A DNA stretch of 64,000 nt from Cyclobacterium roseum (GTDB taxonomy: Bacteria > Bacteroidota > Bacteroidia > Cytophagales > Cyclobacteriaceae), in the NCBI RefSeq assembly GCF_010119225.1, contig NZ_WNKF01000002.1, forward strand, positions 1-64,000. Reading direction: 5' to 3'. Positions 26,739-36,215 of this stretch are shown here, piece after piece (position 1 is the stretch's first letter; each line of letters starts with the position of its first letter). The translations under genes and the position numbers were made by a program. The notes beneath the pieces are model-generated. The model ran no database searches. It worked only from the letters and a program-made list of their open reading frames with translations, and was not told the origin of the DNA.

Positions 26739-27932
26739 ATGTTATACCGATTCGCCTTTAATGCCAAATTTCCGACTGCTCTCATCGTCCTGATGGGAAG
26801 CCTGTGGTCATTTGCCTGCCTGGCGCAGCAAAACCAATCCGGCACACCTGCTAAAGCTATTTCCTTCAAGAAACATACCCTCAGCACCACCTTTCTGGCA
26901 GAGGGAGTAGCCATCGGGGATGTCAACCAGGATGGCTTGATGGACGTGATGGCCGGGGCTTATTGGTTTGAAGCACCGGATTGGACGGCCCACGAACTGG
27001 AAGAACCGCAAACATTTCATTACGACAAGGGCTACAGCAATGCCTTTATTAGCTACGGCATGGATGTCAATCAAGACGGATGGGTAGATTTTGTCCGAAT
27101 TGGTTTTCCCGGGAAGGAGGTACAATGGTTTGAAAATCCCAAAAACCAGCCCGGACACTGGAAGGTCCACCTGATTCACCAATCGCTTGGCAACGAGTCG
27201 GCAGGCTTTTTTGATGTAGACCGGGACGGTATCAAGGATATCGTAGGCAGCATTCCGGAAACGGGAGAAATGGTCTGGTTCAAAGCACCTGCCGGCCCAG
27301 ACAATCTGGAATGGACAAAATACCCGATCAGTGAAAAAGAAAGTCCGGGCACGGCGCAGTTTGCCCACGGTATGGGCATGGGGGACATCAACGGGGATGG
27401 AAGGGAGGACCTGCTCATCACAGCGGGTTGGTGGGAAGCCCCCGAAGACCCTACCAAAGGCCCCTGGGAATTTCACGCCGCCAATCTGGGCGAACCAGCA
27501 GCACAAATGTACGTGCAGGATTTCAATGCAGACGGTCTGCCGGATGTGGTTTCATCCTCTGCCCATCAATTGGGTATCTGGTGGCACGAACAGAAAAAAT
27601 CCGGGCAGTGGGAAACCCACCTGATCGACGATTCCTTTACGCAAACGCATGGAATGGAATTGGTGGATATCAATGGAGACGGGCATCCGGACCTGGTTAC
27701 CGGTAAACGGTATTTTGCCCATATGGGAAACGACCCCGGAGAATACGACACCCCCTATTTGTCCTGGTACGAATTTGTTCCGGGGCCTGACCCTGAGTGG
27801 ATCCAGCATGTGATCGATACCGATTCCGGTGTGGGGGTTCATGTGATTACAGAAGACTTTAACGGCAACGGGCTGGTGGATATCGTGGTAGCCAATAAAA
27901 AGGGAGTATTTGTATTTGAGCAACTGAGATGA
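26739..27932 (+). CDS. FG-GAP/VCBS repeat protein, exported
   Basis: 397 residues. The signal peptide ends near CLAQQ (residue 30). About seven Asp-rich calcium-loop repeats of the D-x-N/D-x-D-G type are visible, e.g. DVNQDGLMDV, DVDRDGIKDI, DINGDGREDL, DFNADGLPDV, DINGDGHPDL, DFNGNGLVDI, consistent with a seven-bladed propeller. Such proteins bind glycans or act as secreted partners; no catalytic motif is seen. Translation probably couples to the PVC cytochrome gene one base upstream. Confidence 0.85.
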   Translation: MLYRFAFNAKFPTALIVLMGSLWSFACLAQQNQSGTPAKAISFKKHTLSTTFLAEGVAIGDVNQDGLMDVMAGAYWFEAPDWTAHELEEPQTFHYDKGYSNAFISYGMDVNQDGWVDFVRIGFPGKEVQWFENPKNQPGHWKVHLIHQSLGNESAGFFDVDRDGIKDIVGSIPETGEMVWFKAPAGPDNLEWTKYPISEKESPGTAQFAHGMGMGDINGDGREDLLITAGWWEAPEDPTKGPWEFHAANLGEPAAQMYVQDFNADGLPDVVSSSAHQLGIWWHEQKKSGQWETHLIDDSFTQTHGMELVDINGDGHPDLVTGKRYFAHMGNDPGEYDTPYLSWYEFVPGPDPEWIQHVIDTDSGVGVHVITEDFNGNGLVDIVVANKKGVFVFEQLR

Positions 27933-28241
27933 GGTCCCAATGCTAAAGTCGGGGTATTGGCTGAGCTGCTGAATTGCGGTACCTGCGCGGTATTTCCAGG
28001 CCCCAATACCTGATAAGGAACCATATTCAGAGATTTCTTTGTCCTCATCTAATCGGGCAAGTCCAGCGGATACAGCTAATACGCCCGCACGCGGTCCTTG
28101 TGGATACCAATCCTTTTTATGGTGGCTCAATTGATCTCCAATACTGTACAAGAAAACCAGCTTATAAGGACGGCAAAGCTACAAGCGTATACCCCATTTG
28201 TCGGAAATCGTTAACTACTATTTTTTTCTTCAATCCGCATC
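27933..28241. other. Intergenic region between convergent genes
   Basis: 309 bases. GGTATTGG (about 27954-27961) and CCAATACC (about 28004-28011) form an 8-bp inverted repeat. The minus strand is open for more than 80 codons here and into the end of the FG-GAP gene, without an ATG, and its translation (containing SGLARLDEDKEISEYG-like segments) is not recognised. It may be a chance frame or a remnant. No clear terminator is visible. Confidence 0.35.
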
Positions 28242-29624
28242 CTAGCGAAGCGATTCCACTTCTCGGGGAGAAGTTTCCAGCGGCTCGCCAAGTATCCTTG
28301 ATCCATCGGCCGTAATCAAAAAATCATCCTCGATGCGGATACCACCAAACGTGCGGTATTTTTCCAACTTCTCATAATCAATAAAGTCCTTGCACCGGTT
28401 TTGGGCCTGCCAGGAATCCATGAGCTGGGGTATAAAATAAATTCCCGGTTCTACGGTAAGTACTTGTCCCTTTGCTAATTCTTTTCCCAATCGCAGGGAT
28501 TTAAGGCCAAATTGACTGCTTTTTTTCAGTTCATCGGTATAGCCCACAATGGCTTCCCCCAGATCTTCCATATCGTGAACGTCCAGGCCCATCAGGTGTC
28601 CAAGTCCACAGGGAAAAAACAAGGCATGCGCTCCCTGCTGAACAGCTTCCTCCACGTCGCCTTTCATCAGTCCGAGGGTTTTAAGTCCCTCCACTAACTG
28701 CTTACAGGCCAGTAGGTGAATATCCAAAAACCGAACCCCCGGCTTCAGTGCTTCAATTGCCGCCCTATGGGCATTCCAAACTACTTCGTATATTTCTCTT
28801 TGGGATGCCGAAAACTGCTTCCCCACCGGAAAGGTACGGGTAATATCTCCTGCATAGTGCATGGCCGACTCGGTGCCAAAATCAGCCAGTAATAACCTCC
28901 CCTCCTCCAGTTTGTTCCCATAATGGTGGTTATGAAGGGTCTGCCCATTGATAGTAATAATGGGAGGAAAGGAAAGCCCTCCTCCTCCGGCAAGTGCTTC
29001 TCCGTTCACCAAACCGAGTAATTCGTATTCGTACATACCCGGTCGAGCCAGTTGCATGACTTTCCGGTGTAGTTGTACCGTTTGATTCACCGCTTTGGTT
29101 ATTTCCACCATTTCTTCCTCAGACTTAATGGATCGTAACCTCGCAACGGCTTTGATAAATTCTTCAGAAACCTGCAGGGGAAGCTGATCTATATGAAGAT
29201 GAAACCAATGCATGAGTTTCAGGCAATTTTCCGGTCGGTAAGGAGGCAGGTAATGGATCTTCCTGTGAGAGGCTTTGGCCAGGTAGGTTGCTGCTTCTTT
29301 CCAGGGCAAGGTTTGAGCAACTCCGACAGCCCGGGCCAAATCCGCCAATTTGGGTTGATCCCCATGCCAAACCAGTTGTTCCGTAGTTAGCTCGTCTCCG
29401 AAGATGATTTCCTTATCTTCGTCAATATCTATAACCGCCGCTAATCCGGGTACATCCAGTCCAAAAAAATACAAGAAAGAACTATCCTGCCGGAATGGAT
29501 ACCAGTTATCTTTAAAATTACTGCTACTTTCCTCGTTTCCTAAAAACAACAAGACACCCCCTTTCATGATTTTTTTGAGGTTTTTTCTTCTTTCAATGTA
29601 CGTTTCTGTCGAAAATAAATGCAT
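28242..29624 (-). CDS. pepP: Xaa-Pro aminopeptidase (M24B)
   Basis: 460 residues. It should remove the N-terminal residue from peptides with proline at position 2. The N-terminal aminopeptidase P domain covers about 1-165; the pita-bread metallopeptidase domain follows with the dimetal ligands visible: two Asp in ADFGTESAMHYAGD, His in GLGHLMGLDVHD, Glu in TVEPGIYF and Glu in IRIEDDFLI. No signal peptide, so cytoplasmic. It is followed upstream on the same strand by a DHDPS-family gene and a DPP-IV-like gene, a combination pointing to use of proline-rich peptides. Confidence 0.9.
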   Translation of the reverse strand: MHLFSTETYIERRKNLKKIMKGGVLLFLGNEESSSNFKDNWYPFRQDSSFLYFFGLDVPGLAAVIDIDEDKEIIFGDELTTEQLVWHGDQPKLADLARAVGVAQTLPWKEAATYLAKASHRKIHYLPPYRPENCLKLMHWFHLHIDQLPLQVSEEFIKAVARLRSIKSEEEMVEITKAVNQTVQLHRKVMQLARPGMYEYELLGLVNGEALAGGGGLSFPPIITINGQTLHNHHYGNKLEEGRLLLADFGTESAMHYAGDITRTFPVGKQFSASQREIYEVVWNAHRAAIEALKPGVRFLDIHLLACKQLVEGLKTLGLMKGDVEEAVQQGAHALFFPCGLGHLMGLDVHDMEDLGEAIVGYTDELKKSSQFGLKSLRLGKELAKGQVLTVEPGIYFIPQLMDSWQAQNRCKDFIDYEKLEKYRTFGGIRIEDDFLITADGSRILGEPLETSPREVESLR

Positions 29625-29712
29625 TGCGGTTAAAATCAGTTGGTATCCTTACGAGTTAAAATGGCCGTCTACACGCTAAACTTCTGCAAAATAGTTGGAA
29701 TTTACAGGTTTA

Positions 29713-30630
29713 TTAGAGTGAAATTCTCTCCCAGGTTGGTAAGGTGGGTCTCAAGGCCAGGGAATCCTCTATAATTTTGACTACCCGTTCGCGTTCTTTT
29801 CCTGCAAGCATCAGTCGGGGTGCCCGTACGTATTCGGTTCCCAATCCAGTGGCTACTTCAGCCAGTTTGATATATTGCACCAATTTGGGATGGATATCAA
29901 GTTCCAGGAGTGGGAAAAACCACCGGTAAATTTCCAGGGCTTCCTCCATTCTTCCCTCTTTTACCAGGCGATATATGGCGACCGTTTCGTAGGGAAAGGC
30001 GCAAACCAACCCTGCTACCCAACCTTCCGCGCCCAAGGCCAGACTTTCTAAAGCCAGGGGGTCTACCCCACCCAGAATTTTAAACCGATCGCCAAAGCGA
30101 TTGATCATTTTAGTTATCAGGGTTAGGTCTCTGGATGATTCTTTGATGGCCTGTATGTTTTTGCAGGATTCCAGTTCCTCAAACATGTCTGGGGTCACCA
30201 GAATTTTGTAATCTATAGGATTATTGTAAACCATGATAGGCAGGTCGGTAGCACCGGCAATCTCCTTAAAAAAGGTTACCGTCTCACGGTCGTCTGCGTA
30301 ATACCTCATCGGAGGAAGAACCATCAAACCTTCGATACCACTGTCATTGGCCGCTTCAACGGCCTCCACGGCCTTTTTAGTGGATTGTTCGGCGATGGTT
30401 AATACTACGGGTATTTTTCCCGATATCATTTCTACGGTCGATTTGACAAGAGTCTCCTTTTCCCGGTCGGTCAAGGTGCTGGCCTCCCCCAAACTACCTC
30501 CTAAAATAATACCATCGACACCTGCTTTTTGCTGAACCTTTATATTGGCAAGAAAAGCGTTTAAGTCTAGCTGGTCATCAGATGTGAATTTGGTGGTAAT
30601 TGCCGGAAATACTCCTTTCCATTTTATCAT
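29713..30630 (-). CDS. DHDPS/NAL family lyase or deaminase
   Basis: 305 residues, class I aldolase TIM barrel. GGSLGEAS (44-51) replaces the GTTGE loop, Tyr135 in YNNP and the Schiff-base Lys163 in IKESS are in place. DapA itself is unlikely given the neighbours and loop differences. Candidates are N-acetylneuraminate lyase, a keto-deoxy-sugar aldolase, or 1-pyrroline-4-hydroxy-2-carboxylate deaminase of the hydroxyproline pathway. The last fits the flanking aminopeptidase P and DPP-IV-like genes, but no epimerase or oxidase of that pathway is within the window. The assignment is inference. Confidence 0.75.
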   Translation of the reverse strand: MIKWKGVFPAITTKFTSDDQLDLNAFLANIKVQQKAGVDGIILGGSLGEASTLTDREKETLVKSTVEMISGKIPVVLTIAEQSTKKAVEAVEAANDSGIEGLMVLPPMRYYADDRETVTFFKEIAGATDLPIMVYNNPIDYKILVTPDMFEELESCKNIQAIKESSRDLTLITKMINRFGDRFKILGGVDPLALESLALGAEGWVAGLVCAFPYETVAIYRLVKEGRMEEALEIYRWFFPLLELDIHPKLVQYIKLAEVATGLGTEYVRAPRLMLAGKERERVVKIIEDSLALRPTLPTWERISL

Positions 30631-30715
30631 AGCTTTGTTATTAAGTGTGTTAACGTAGTACTGAGCATTTTCTGATTATTAAAAAAACAATGTTTACCCT
30701 TTTCTGATCCGCTGC

Positions 30716-32944
30716 TTACCTTCCACCAGGAGTTAAGTTCTCCATCCAGAATTTTTCCATGGTCCTTCGAAGATGGAGTGATGTATTTTCTCTTTCATTG
30801 ATCCCGTGCGCACGCATGGGATATACCATCATGGAAAACAGCTTGTTGTGCTGAATTAACCGGTCTGCTAACATCTCAAAGCTTTGGTAATGCACGTTAT
30901 CATCGGCTGTTCCGTGCATGATCAGCAGGTTTCCTTCCAGGTTTTCAGCATGATTAATGGGCGAACCTTCGAAATATCCCTTAGGGTTGTCCTCCAGCAA
31001 TCCCATATACCTTTCCTGATAGGTGGCATCGTAAAGTCGCTGATCCGAAACAAAGGAAACGGCAATGCCGGTTTTATATAACTCGGGGTATCGGAAAAGG
31101 CAGTTTAGGGTCATTTGCCCTCCCCCACTCCATCCCCAGATACCCACACGGGACGCATCGATGAAATCATAGGTGGAAAGGATTTTTTGCGCGGCGGCAT
31201 ATTGGTCCTTTGAGGCCAGAATCCCTATTTGTCCATAGATGGATTTCCGCCAATCCCTTCCTCTGGGGGTCTTTGTTCCCCTATTGTCGATGCTCATAAC
31301 GATGTATCCCTTTTGCGCCAGGTATTGGTGCCAGAGATCACCATTCATCCAGCCGTCCTGCACGGTCGACCCCGCCGGTTCGCCATAAACATAAATGATT
31401 AGCGGGTATTTTTTGGACGGATCAAAGTCGACAGGCTTAATCATAAACGCATCGAATGTGACTTCTCCAATATCAATTTTCACAAATTCCTTTGGTCTGA
31501 GGCCCAACGCATCGTATTTTTCTTTCAACGCTCCATTATCTTCCAGCACCCGCAATTCCTTGTGCCCGGGAAGCTCAATCAGGGAAATCGTCGGGGGCGT
31601 AACGGCATTGTGATAGGTATGAATGGCAAACTGCGAATTTCCTGACAACTGGTAGGCATGTTGACCCGGGATGCCAGCCGGTGTAATCCGTTCCGCCTTC
31701 CCTGTTTCATGAATCGGACTTCGGTATAAATACCGTTGGGTGAAATTTTCAGGGGAGGCAATGTAGTATACAAAGCCTCCTTCCGGGTCTATATGGCTCA
31801 CCCTTTCCACATCGAAGGCTCCCTGCGTCAGCAGCGTCATGGAGGCTCCATTTCGGGAAACTTTATAAAGATGGCGCCAGCCATCCCTTTCGCTGGTCCA
31901 GGTAAAAAACTGTTGATCATCCATCCAGATCAGGTTATCATGGATATCCAGAAAAGTCTCCTCATTTTCTTCCAGAATTTCGGTCAGTTCCATAGTCCTG
32001 GTATCCCCTATCCAAACGGTGTTTTTGTTTTGGGGCCGGTTAAGTTGCTGAATCAACACCTCCTGAGAATTCGGGATAAAATCCATTCTGGCCAGGTAAT
32101 TACTTTGGGGATCACCGGGAATGTCAAACCATTTGGTAGCCCCCCCTTCCGCAGAAATAACCCCGATTTTTACGGAAGAAAGCCTTTCCCCAACCTTGGG
32201 ATAGGGCAAGGGAATGGGCTGTGAATAAATAGAATCGATGTTGTTTATCAGGTAAAACGTACCTATATCCTGTGTATCGGAATGCCAATAGGCAATTTTT
32301 TCACCATCCGGACTCCATCTAAAACCATCTCTGCAACCCAACTCCTCCTCGTACACCCAATCAAAGGTGCCATTAATAATGTTTTCGTCGCCATCCTCCG
32401 TTAGCTGAGTGATTTCCTTACTAACCAAGGATTCAACGAATAGATTATGCTCACTTACATAGGCAATTTTAGAGGCATCCGGAGAGAATTTTGCAAACAT
32501 CAGGCTGGAAGAAGAAAGCCCGACTCCCAGTTGCGTTAATTGCTTCTGATCCCTATCCAGTACCCAGTAATCTCCCCGGGTATGGTACCTCCATACTTTT
32601 CGGGTATTGGTAAAAAGCAATACTTTACTGTTATCCTCCGACCACTGGTAATCGGCCACCTCCAAAGGTTCCGTGGCACCAGCCGGAATTAACTCCTCCG
32701 CCGAAATGAGCACCGAACGATCCCCGCTGACCGCCTCATAACGGACAATATCATGCCCATCCAAGCTGGGGTTCTTTTCAATGCTGGAATAACTTTCCGA
32801 ATCCTTCATCCAGCGGATGGGGCCGAATCGCTTCTGAGTAAACGCATTATCCCTGTAAATTCCCTCCAAACTAAGTGGTGCTTGGGAAAAAACCGGACCG
32901 GCAACCGTGAAAAAATAAAAAACAACTAAAACAATCTTTTTCAT
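30716..32944 (-). CDS. S9B peptidase, dipeptidyl-peptidase IV-like, exported
   Basis: 742 residues, the usual DPP-IV length. A signal peptide (about 1-20) is followed by an N-terminal eight-bladed propeller (about 40-480; DWVYEEELGCRDGFRWSPDG carries the Glu-Glu pair that anchors the substrate amino terminus) and a C-terminal alpha/beta hydrolase domain with nucleophile Ser606 in GWSGGG, Asp in HGTADDNVH and His in RAHGINERENTS. It should release X-Pro dipeptides in the periplasm. It is the first gene of a minus-strand run with the DHDPS-family and aminopeptidase P genes (85- and 88-base gaps). Confidence 0.92.
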   Translation of the reverse strand: MKKIVLVVFYFFTVAGPVFSQAPLSLEGIYRDNAFTQKRFGPIRWMKDSESYSSIEKNPSLDGHDIVRYEAVSGDRSVLISAEELIPAGATEPLEVADYQWSEDNSKVLLFTNTRKVWRYHTRGDYWVLDRDQKQLTQLGVGLSSSSLMFAKFSPDASKIAYVSEHNLFVESLVSKEITQLTEDGDENIINGTFDWVYEEELGCRDGFRWSPDGEKIAYWHSDTQDIGTFYLINNIDSIYSQPIPLPYPKVGERLSSVKIGVISAEGGATKWFDIPGDPQSNYLARMDFIPNSQEVLIQQLNRPQNKNTVWIGDTRTMELTEILEENEETFLDIHDNLIWMDDQQFFTWTSERDGWRHLYKVSRNGASMTLLTQGAFDVERVSHIDPEGGFVYYIASPENFTQRYLYRSPIHETGKAERITPAGIPGQHAYQLSGNSQFAIHTYHNAVTPPTISLIELPGHKELRVLEDNGALKEKYDALGLRPKEFVKIDIGEVTFDAFMIKPVDFDPSKKYPLIIYVYGEPAGSTVQDGWMNGDLWHQYLAQKGYIVMSIDNRGTKTPRGRDWRKSIYGQIGILASKDQYAAAQKILSTYDFIDASRVGIWGWSGGGQMTLNCLFRYPELYKTGIAVSFVSDQRLYDATYQERYMGLLEDNPKGYFEGSPINHAENLEGNLLIMHGTADDNVHYQSFEMLADRLIQHNKLFSMMVYPMRAHGINERENTSLHLRRTMEKFWMENLTPGGR

Positions 32945-33189
32945 TAAATAATTCGTCTAATATTTACGCTAAACCCATACCGCTGACCTGCTAAATCAGC
33001 CGTTGGGATTTCAATTAACTACAGGCATAAAGATAGAGCCTTCGGAAGCATTAAGCATTCCATCATTTTATCCAAAAGATATGGTATTTTAACGAAAATG
33101 AAATTTTGATGCTTGAGGCTACTAAATTATTGAGTCAATATTCCATTTCCTTGATAATGGGCGTACGCTACTAGAAAAAAAAAATTTGG

Positions 33190-34095
33190 CTAATTTGCCT
33201 TTTTCAAGACATTATTTCGGTACTCAAGGGGAGTCATCCCCATGACACTTTTGAAATGCTTATGAAAATTGGATAAATTATTGTACCCGGAACTGTAACA
33301 ACATTCTGAGGTATTGAAATCATCCTGATAAAGCATGCGGCAGGCATTGGCGATCCTTACTTCAATCAAAAACCTGGAAAAAGTCTTTTGACTTTTGTAT
33401 TTAAAATACCTGCAAAAAGCAGTGGGAGACATGTTGACCATTTCCGCCACTTGCTTGAGACTGATTTTCTCACTGAAATTATTTCGAACATAATCAAACA
33501 CCCGGTTAATTTTAGGCAGGTTTTCCTGAACGGAATGAATAGGTATCCCCAGCGAGGAAATGAAATTCAAATTATTATCCTTCGAAATCGATTCCAGAAT
33601 ATCCAGCAAACCCAAAAACCTTTCAAAGGAATTTTTTCCTGGCAACAGGTTTAATTTCTCACTGATTTGTGCCTGCATAACCGTAGAAATCTTAACCCCA
33701 TACACGGAAAAATCAATCAACCGCTGTATCGCATAGGCTTCCGGTATATCGCACAAGGCATTTTTGAGTACATCCTGATTAAAAAATACCGAAATGGCCC
33801 TCGCTTTATGATGCATGTCACCCGCAAAGGAAAAATCTTTGTTACGGAAAACATGAGGTAAATTTTTACCAAATAGGTAAATTTCTCCCTTTTTGAAAGG
33901 AATGACACTTTCTGCAACAAACAACGATCCCTCCCCCTCCAAAATCAGCGTAATCTGAAATTCTTCATGGTAGTGTATGGGCTCAAAGAAATTATCCAAA
34001 TCCCAACATTCCACCCGTATGGTTTCTTCTTTTAATCGAGGTACTTTAAAATGTAGCGGCTGCATGATTAGAATACGATTGGTTACCGAGTGCAT
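33190..34095 (-). CDS. AraC family transcriptional regulator
   Basis: 301 residues; an alternative ATG at 34065 would give 291. An N-terminal cupin-type sensor domain (HYHEEFQITLILEGEGSLF) is followed by a C-terminal pair of helix-turn-helix motifs (about 200-295; MVNMSPTAFCRYFKYKSQ and CYSSGYNNLSNFHKHFK, then MTPLEYR). It is divergent from the L-serine dehydratase gene (146 bases between) and upstream of the peptidase run, so it may control either or both. A ten-base T-run follows the stop codon. Confidence 0.87.
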   Translation of the reverse strand: MHSVTNRILIMQPLHFKVPRLKEETIRVECWDLDNFFEPIHYHEEFQITLILEGEGSLFVAESVIPFKKGEIYLFGKNLPHVFRNKDFSFAGDMHHKARAISVFFNQDVLKNALCDIPEAYAIQRLIDFSVYGVKISTVMQAQISEKLNLLPGKNSFERFLGLLDILESISKDNNLNFISSLGIPIHSVQENLPKINRVFDYVRNNFSEKISLKQVAEMVNMSPTAFCRYFKYKSQKTFSRFLIEVRIANACRMLYQDDFNTSECCYSSGYNNLSNFHKHFKSVMGMTPLEYRNNVLKKAN

Positions 34096-34241
34096 TAATT
34101 TAGACTAGTTGCAGATAAAAAGCAAAAAAGCATACAAATAAAGACGAAATTGCTAAGATAGTATACACAAAAGCTAATATTTGAAAATAGTACCCGCTTA
34201 AAATCCACTACATTTAACTAATAACCAATACTAATTAGACG

Positions 34242-35810
34242 ATGAATTTTCCAAGTATATTTAATGATGTAGTAGGCCCTGTCATGAGAGGCCCTTCCAG
34301 TTCCCATTGTGCCGCTTCCCTGCGGATCGGCAGGATAGGCCATGACCTGATGAAAGGGAGTATTTCTTCAATCGAAATCGATTTTGATCCGGAGGGTTCC
34401 CTGGCAACCACGCACAAAGAACAGGGATCGGATATGGGATTATTCGGTGGATTTTTGGGCTGGGAAGCCTTCGATGAACGCCTGGTCCGGGCCGAGCAAC
34501 ACCTGGGAGCGGCGGGCATTCAGGTGAAGATCAACATCCGGGACATTCAAGCCGATCATCCAAACACCTATAAAATCACCTTGACCAACCCCTGGGAGAC
34601 CCACCAACTCACAGCCATTTCCACCGGGGGAGGAATGATCGAAGTGATCGAAATAGACCAGGCTCCTGTATCTTTTGCAGGGGACTGCTTTTTGACATTG
34701 GTGTACACTACCCATCCGGAACAGGTCATGGACTACCTGCAACATGAATTGAGCTACGATAGCCTGGAATTGCGTTCCGGAAACCAGCCCTATATCGAAA
34801 TCAAAGCCCAACAATTTCCGGATGCGGCACTTATTCAAGAGTTGGAACAGATGGAGGCGGTATCCGGGATAAAACAGATCCGGCCTGTATTACCCGTATT
34901 GACTGCCAAAAACCAGAAAGTGCCTTTTATAACCTGCGACGAAATGCTGGCCTATAATGAGGACAAAGGGCTATCACTATGGGAACTGGCTGTTCGGTAT
35001 GAAAGCATCCGGGGAAACATTTCGGAGGCGGAGGTATTGGCCAAAATGGATACCATTCGAAAAATACTTAAAGACGCTATCAGCACAGGCATCAAAGGAA
35101 CCAACTACGAGGACCGAATCCTGGGGCCCCAATCTGTAAAATTTAAATCCCTGATGGAAAGTAAAAAATTAGTAGATGGGGACGTGCTCAACCGCATCAT
35201 TATGTATGTTTCTGCAATCATGGAGGTAAAAAGCTCTATGGGAGTGATCGTGGCTGCTCCTACGGCCGGATCCTGCGGCGCAATGCCCGGTGCCGTTTTG
35301 GGTGTTTCGGATGCCTTGGGTTTGTCGGAGGAGGAAACGGTAAAAGCCTTGTTGATTGCTGGCCTGATCGGCGTGTTTATTGCGGCACATTCTACTTTTG
35401 CCGCCGAAGTTGGTGGTTGTCAAGCCGAATGTGGTTCCGGTTCATCCATGGGGGCGGCAGCATTGGTATACCTGGCGGGGGGCACGCTTACCCAAAGCAT
35501 TTCTGCGGCCTCCATGGCACTTCAAAGTTCGCTGGGCATGATCTGTGATCCCATAGGAAATCGGGTTGAAGCTCCCTGTCTTAATAAAAACGTCATGGCT
35601 GCCTCCAATGCCCTTTCTTGTGCAAACATGGCACTTGCAGATTACGATCACCTGATCCCATTGGACGAAGTAATCGAAACCATGTATGAAGTAGGTAAAA
35701 GCATCCCAAATACCCTTAGATGTACCAATCTGGGTGGACTGTCCATAACCAAAACCGCAAAAGAAATCGAACGCAAATTGGGAAAAGGGCAATTTTATAA
35801 AAGTTGTTAA
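34242..35810 (+). CDS. sdaA: L-serine ammonia-lyase, iron-sulfur, single chain
   Basis: 522 residues. It should convert L-serine to pyruvate and ammonia using a [4Fe-4S] cluster. The beta domain is at the N-terminus (GPVMRGPSSSHCAA, about 13-26); the alpha domain follows (from about 240). Likely cluster cysteines are Cys345 (TAGSCGAMPG), Cys393 (GGCQAECG) and Cys435 (MICDPIGN). The chain ends in Cys (FYKSC), matching the tail-in-mouth arrangement described for the Legionella enzyme, where the C-terminal Cys reaches the cluster. The gene is divergent from an AraC regulator. Confidence 0.92.
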   Translation: MNFPSIFNDVVGPVMRGPSSSHCAASLRIGRIGHDLMKGSISSIEIDFDPEGSLATTHKEQGSDMGLFGGFLGWEAFDERLVRAEQHLGAAGIQVKINIRDIQADHPNTYKITLTNPWETHQLTAISTGGGMIEVIEIDQAPVSFAGDCFLTLVYTTHPEQVMDYLQHELSYDSLELRSGNQPYIEIKAQQFPDAALIQELEQMEAVSGIKQIRPVLPVLTAKNQKVPFITCDEMLAYNEDKGLSLWELAVRYESIRGNISEAEVLAKMDTIRKILKDAISTGIKGTNYEDRILGPQSVKFKSLMESKKLVDGDVLNRIIMYVSAIMEVKSSMGVIVAAPTAGSCGAMPGAVLGVSDALGLSEEETVKALLIAGLIGVFIAAHSTFAAEVGGCQAECGSGSSMGAAALVYLAGGTLTQSISAASMALQSSLGMICDPIGNRVEAPCLNKNVMAASNALSCANMALADYDHLIPLDEVIETMYEVGKSIPNTLRCTNLGGLSITKTAKEIERKLGKGQFYKSC

Positions 35811-35883
35811 TCGGGTCTCAATTTCCAAGTTACCGATTATGAAGGGTGGGCTAGCAGGTAGCTAGGTAGGATGACTGACCTGG

Positions 35884-35891
35884 TATATTTG
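35884..35891 (+). promoter_or_regulatory. Possible -7 promoter box (TATATTTG)
   Basis: TATATTTG matches TAnnTTTG, 73 bases upstream of the small membrane protein at 35965. No clear -33 box is seen. Confidence 0.35.
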
Positions 35892-35964
35892 TCTACTTCC
35901 CTTCCGTAGCTACAATTCCTTCTTTTTCTTCAGATTTTGGCTTGTTATTTGTGCTTATTAGGGT

Positions 35965-36207
35965 ATGAAACAGTTACTAAATTTTCTAAAACCCCACCTA
36001 TTGACCTCCTTCATTTTATTCCTTTCCGGATTTCAGGCTTATGCTCAGGTTCAACCCGGAATTCCCAAACCACGGGGTCCAGTAGATTTGAGCGACACCA
36101 GTAACTTGGTGATCTTTATCATTCTTCCGATTCTAGTCATTATTGGCTATTTTTTCTGGAGAAAAGCCATGAAGAAAAGGAAAGAGGAAGAAGATAAGCA
36201 GCAGTAG
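35965..36207 (+). CDS. Small membrane protein with signal peptide, unknown
   Basis: 80 residues, not recognised. A signal-peptide-like segment ends at AYAQ (residue 28), followed by a short Pro-rich stretch, a second hydrophobic helix (about 48-66) and a Lys/Glu-rich tail (KKRKEEEDKQQ). This predicts a short periplasmic loop, one membrane span and a charged cytoplasmic tail. It converges with the Rho_N gene, leaving 8 bases between stops. Confidence 0.55.
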   Translation: MKQLLNFLKPHLLTSFILFLSGFQAYAQVQPGIPKPRGPVDLSDTSNLVIFIILPILVIIGYFFWRKAMKKRKEEEDKQQ

Positions 36208-36215
36208 CGAGAGGA

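Noticed and set aside
26808-27506. 232-codon minus-strand frame inside the FG-GAP gene
   Set aside because: The plus strand shows seven regular Asp-rich repeats; the antisense frame arises from their codon pattern.
29713-30630. Calling the DHDPS-family gene dapA
   Set aside because: The GTTGE loop is altered (GGSLGEAS) and the neighbours are peptidases, not lysine biosynthesis genes.
33036-33121. Inverted repeat AGCCT..AAGCAT / ATGCTTGAGGCT downstream of the AraC gene
   Set aside because: Arms are imperfect and about 60 bases apart; too weak to claim a structure.
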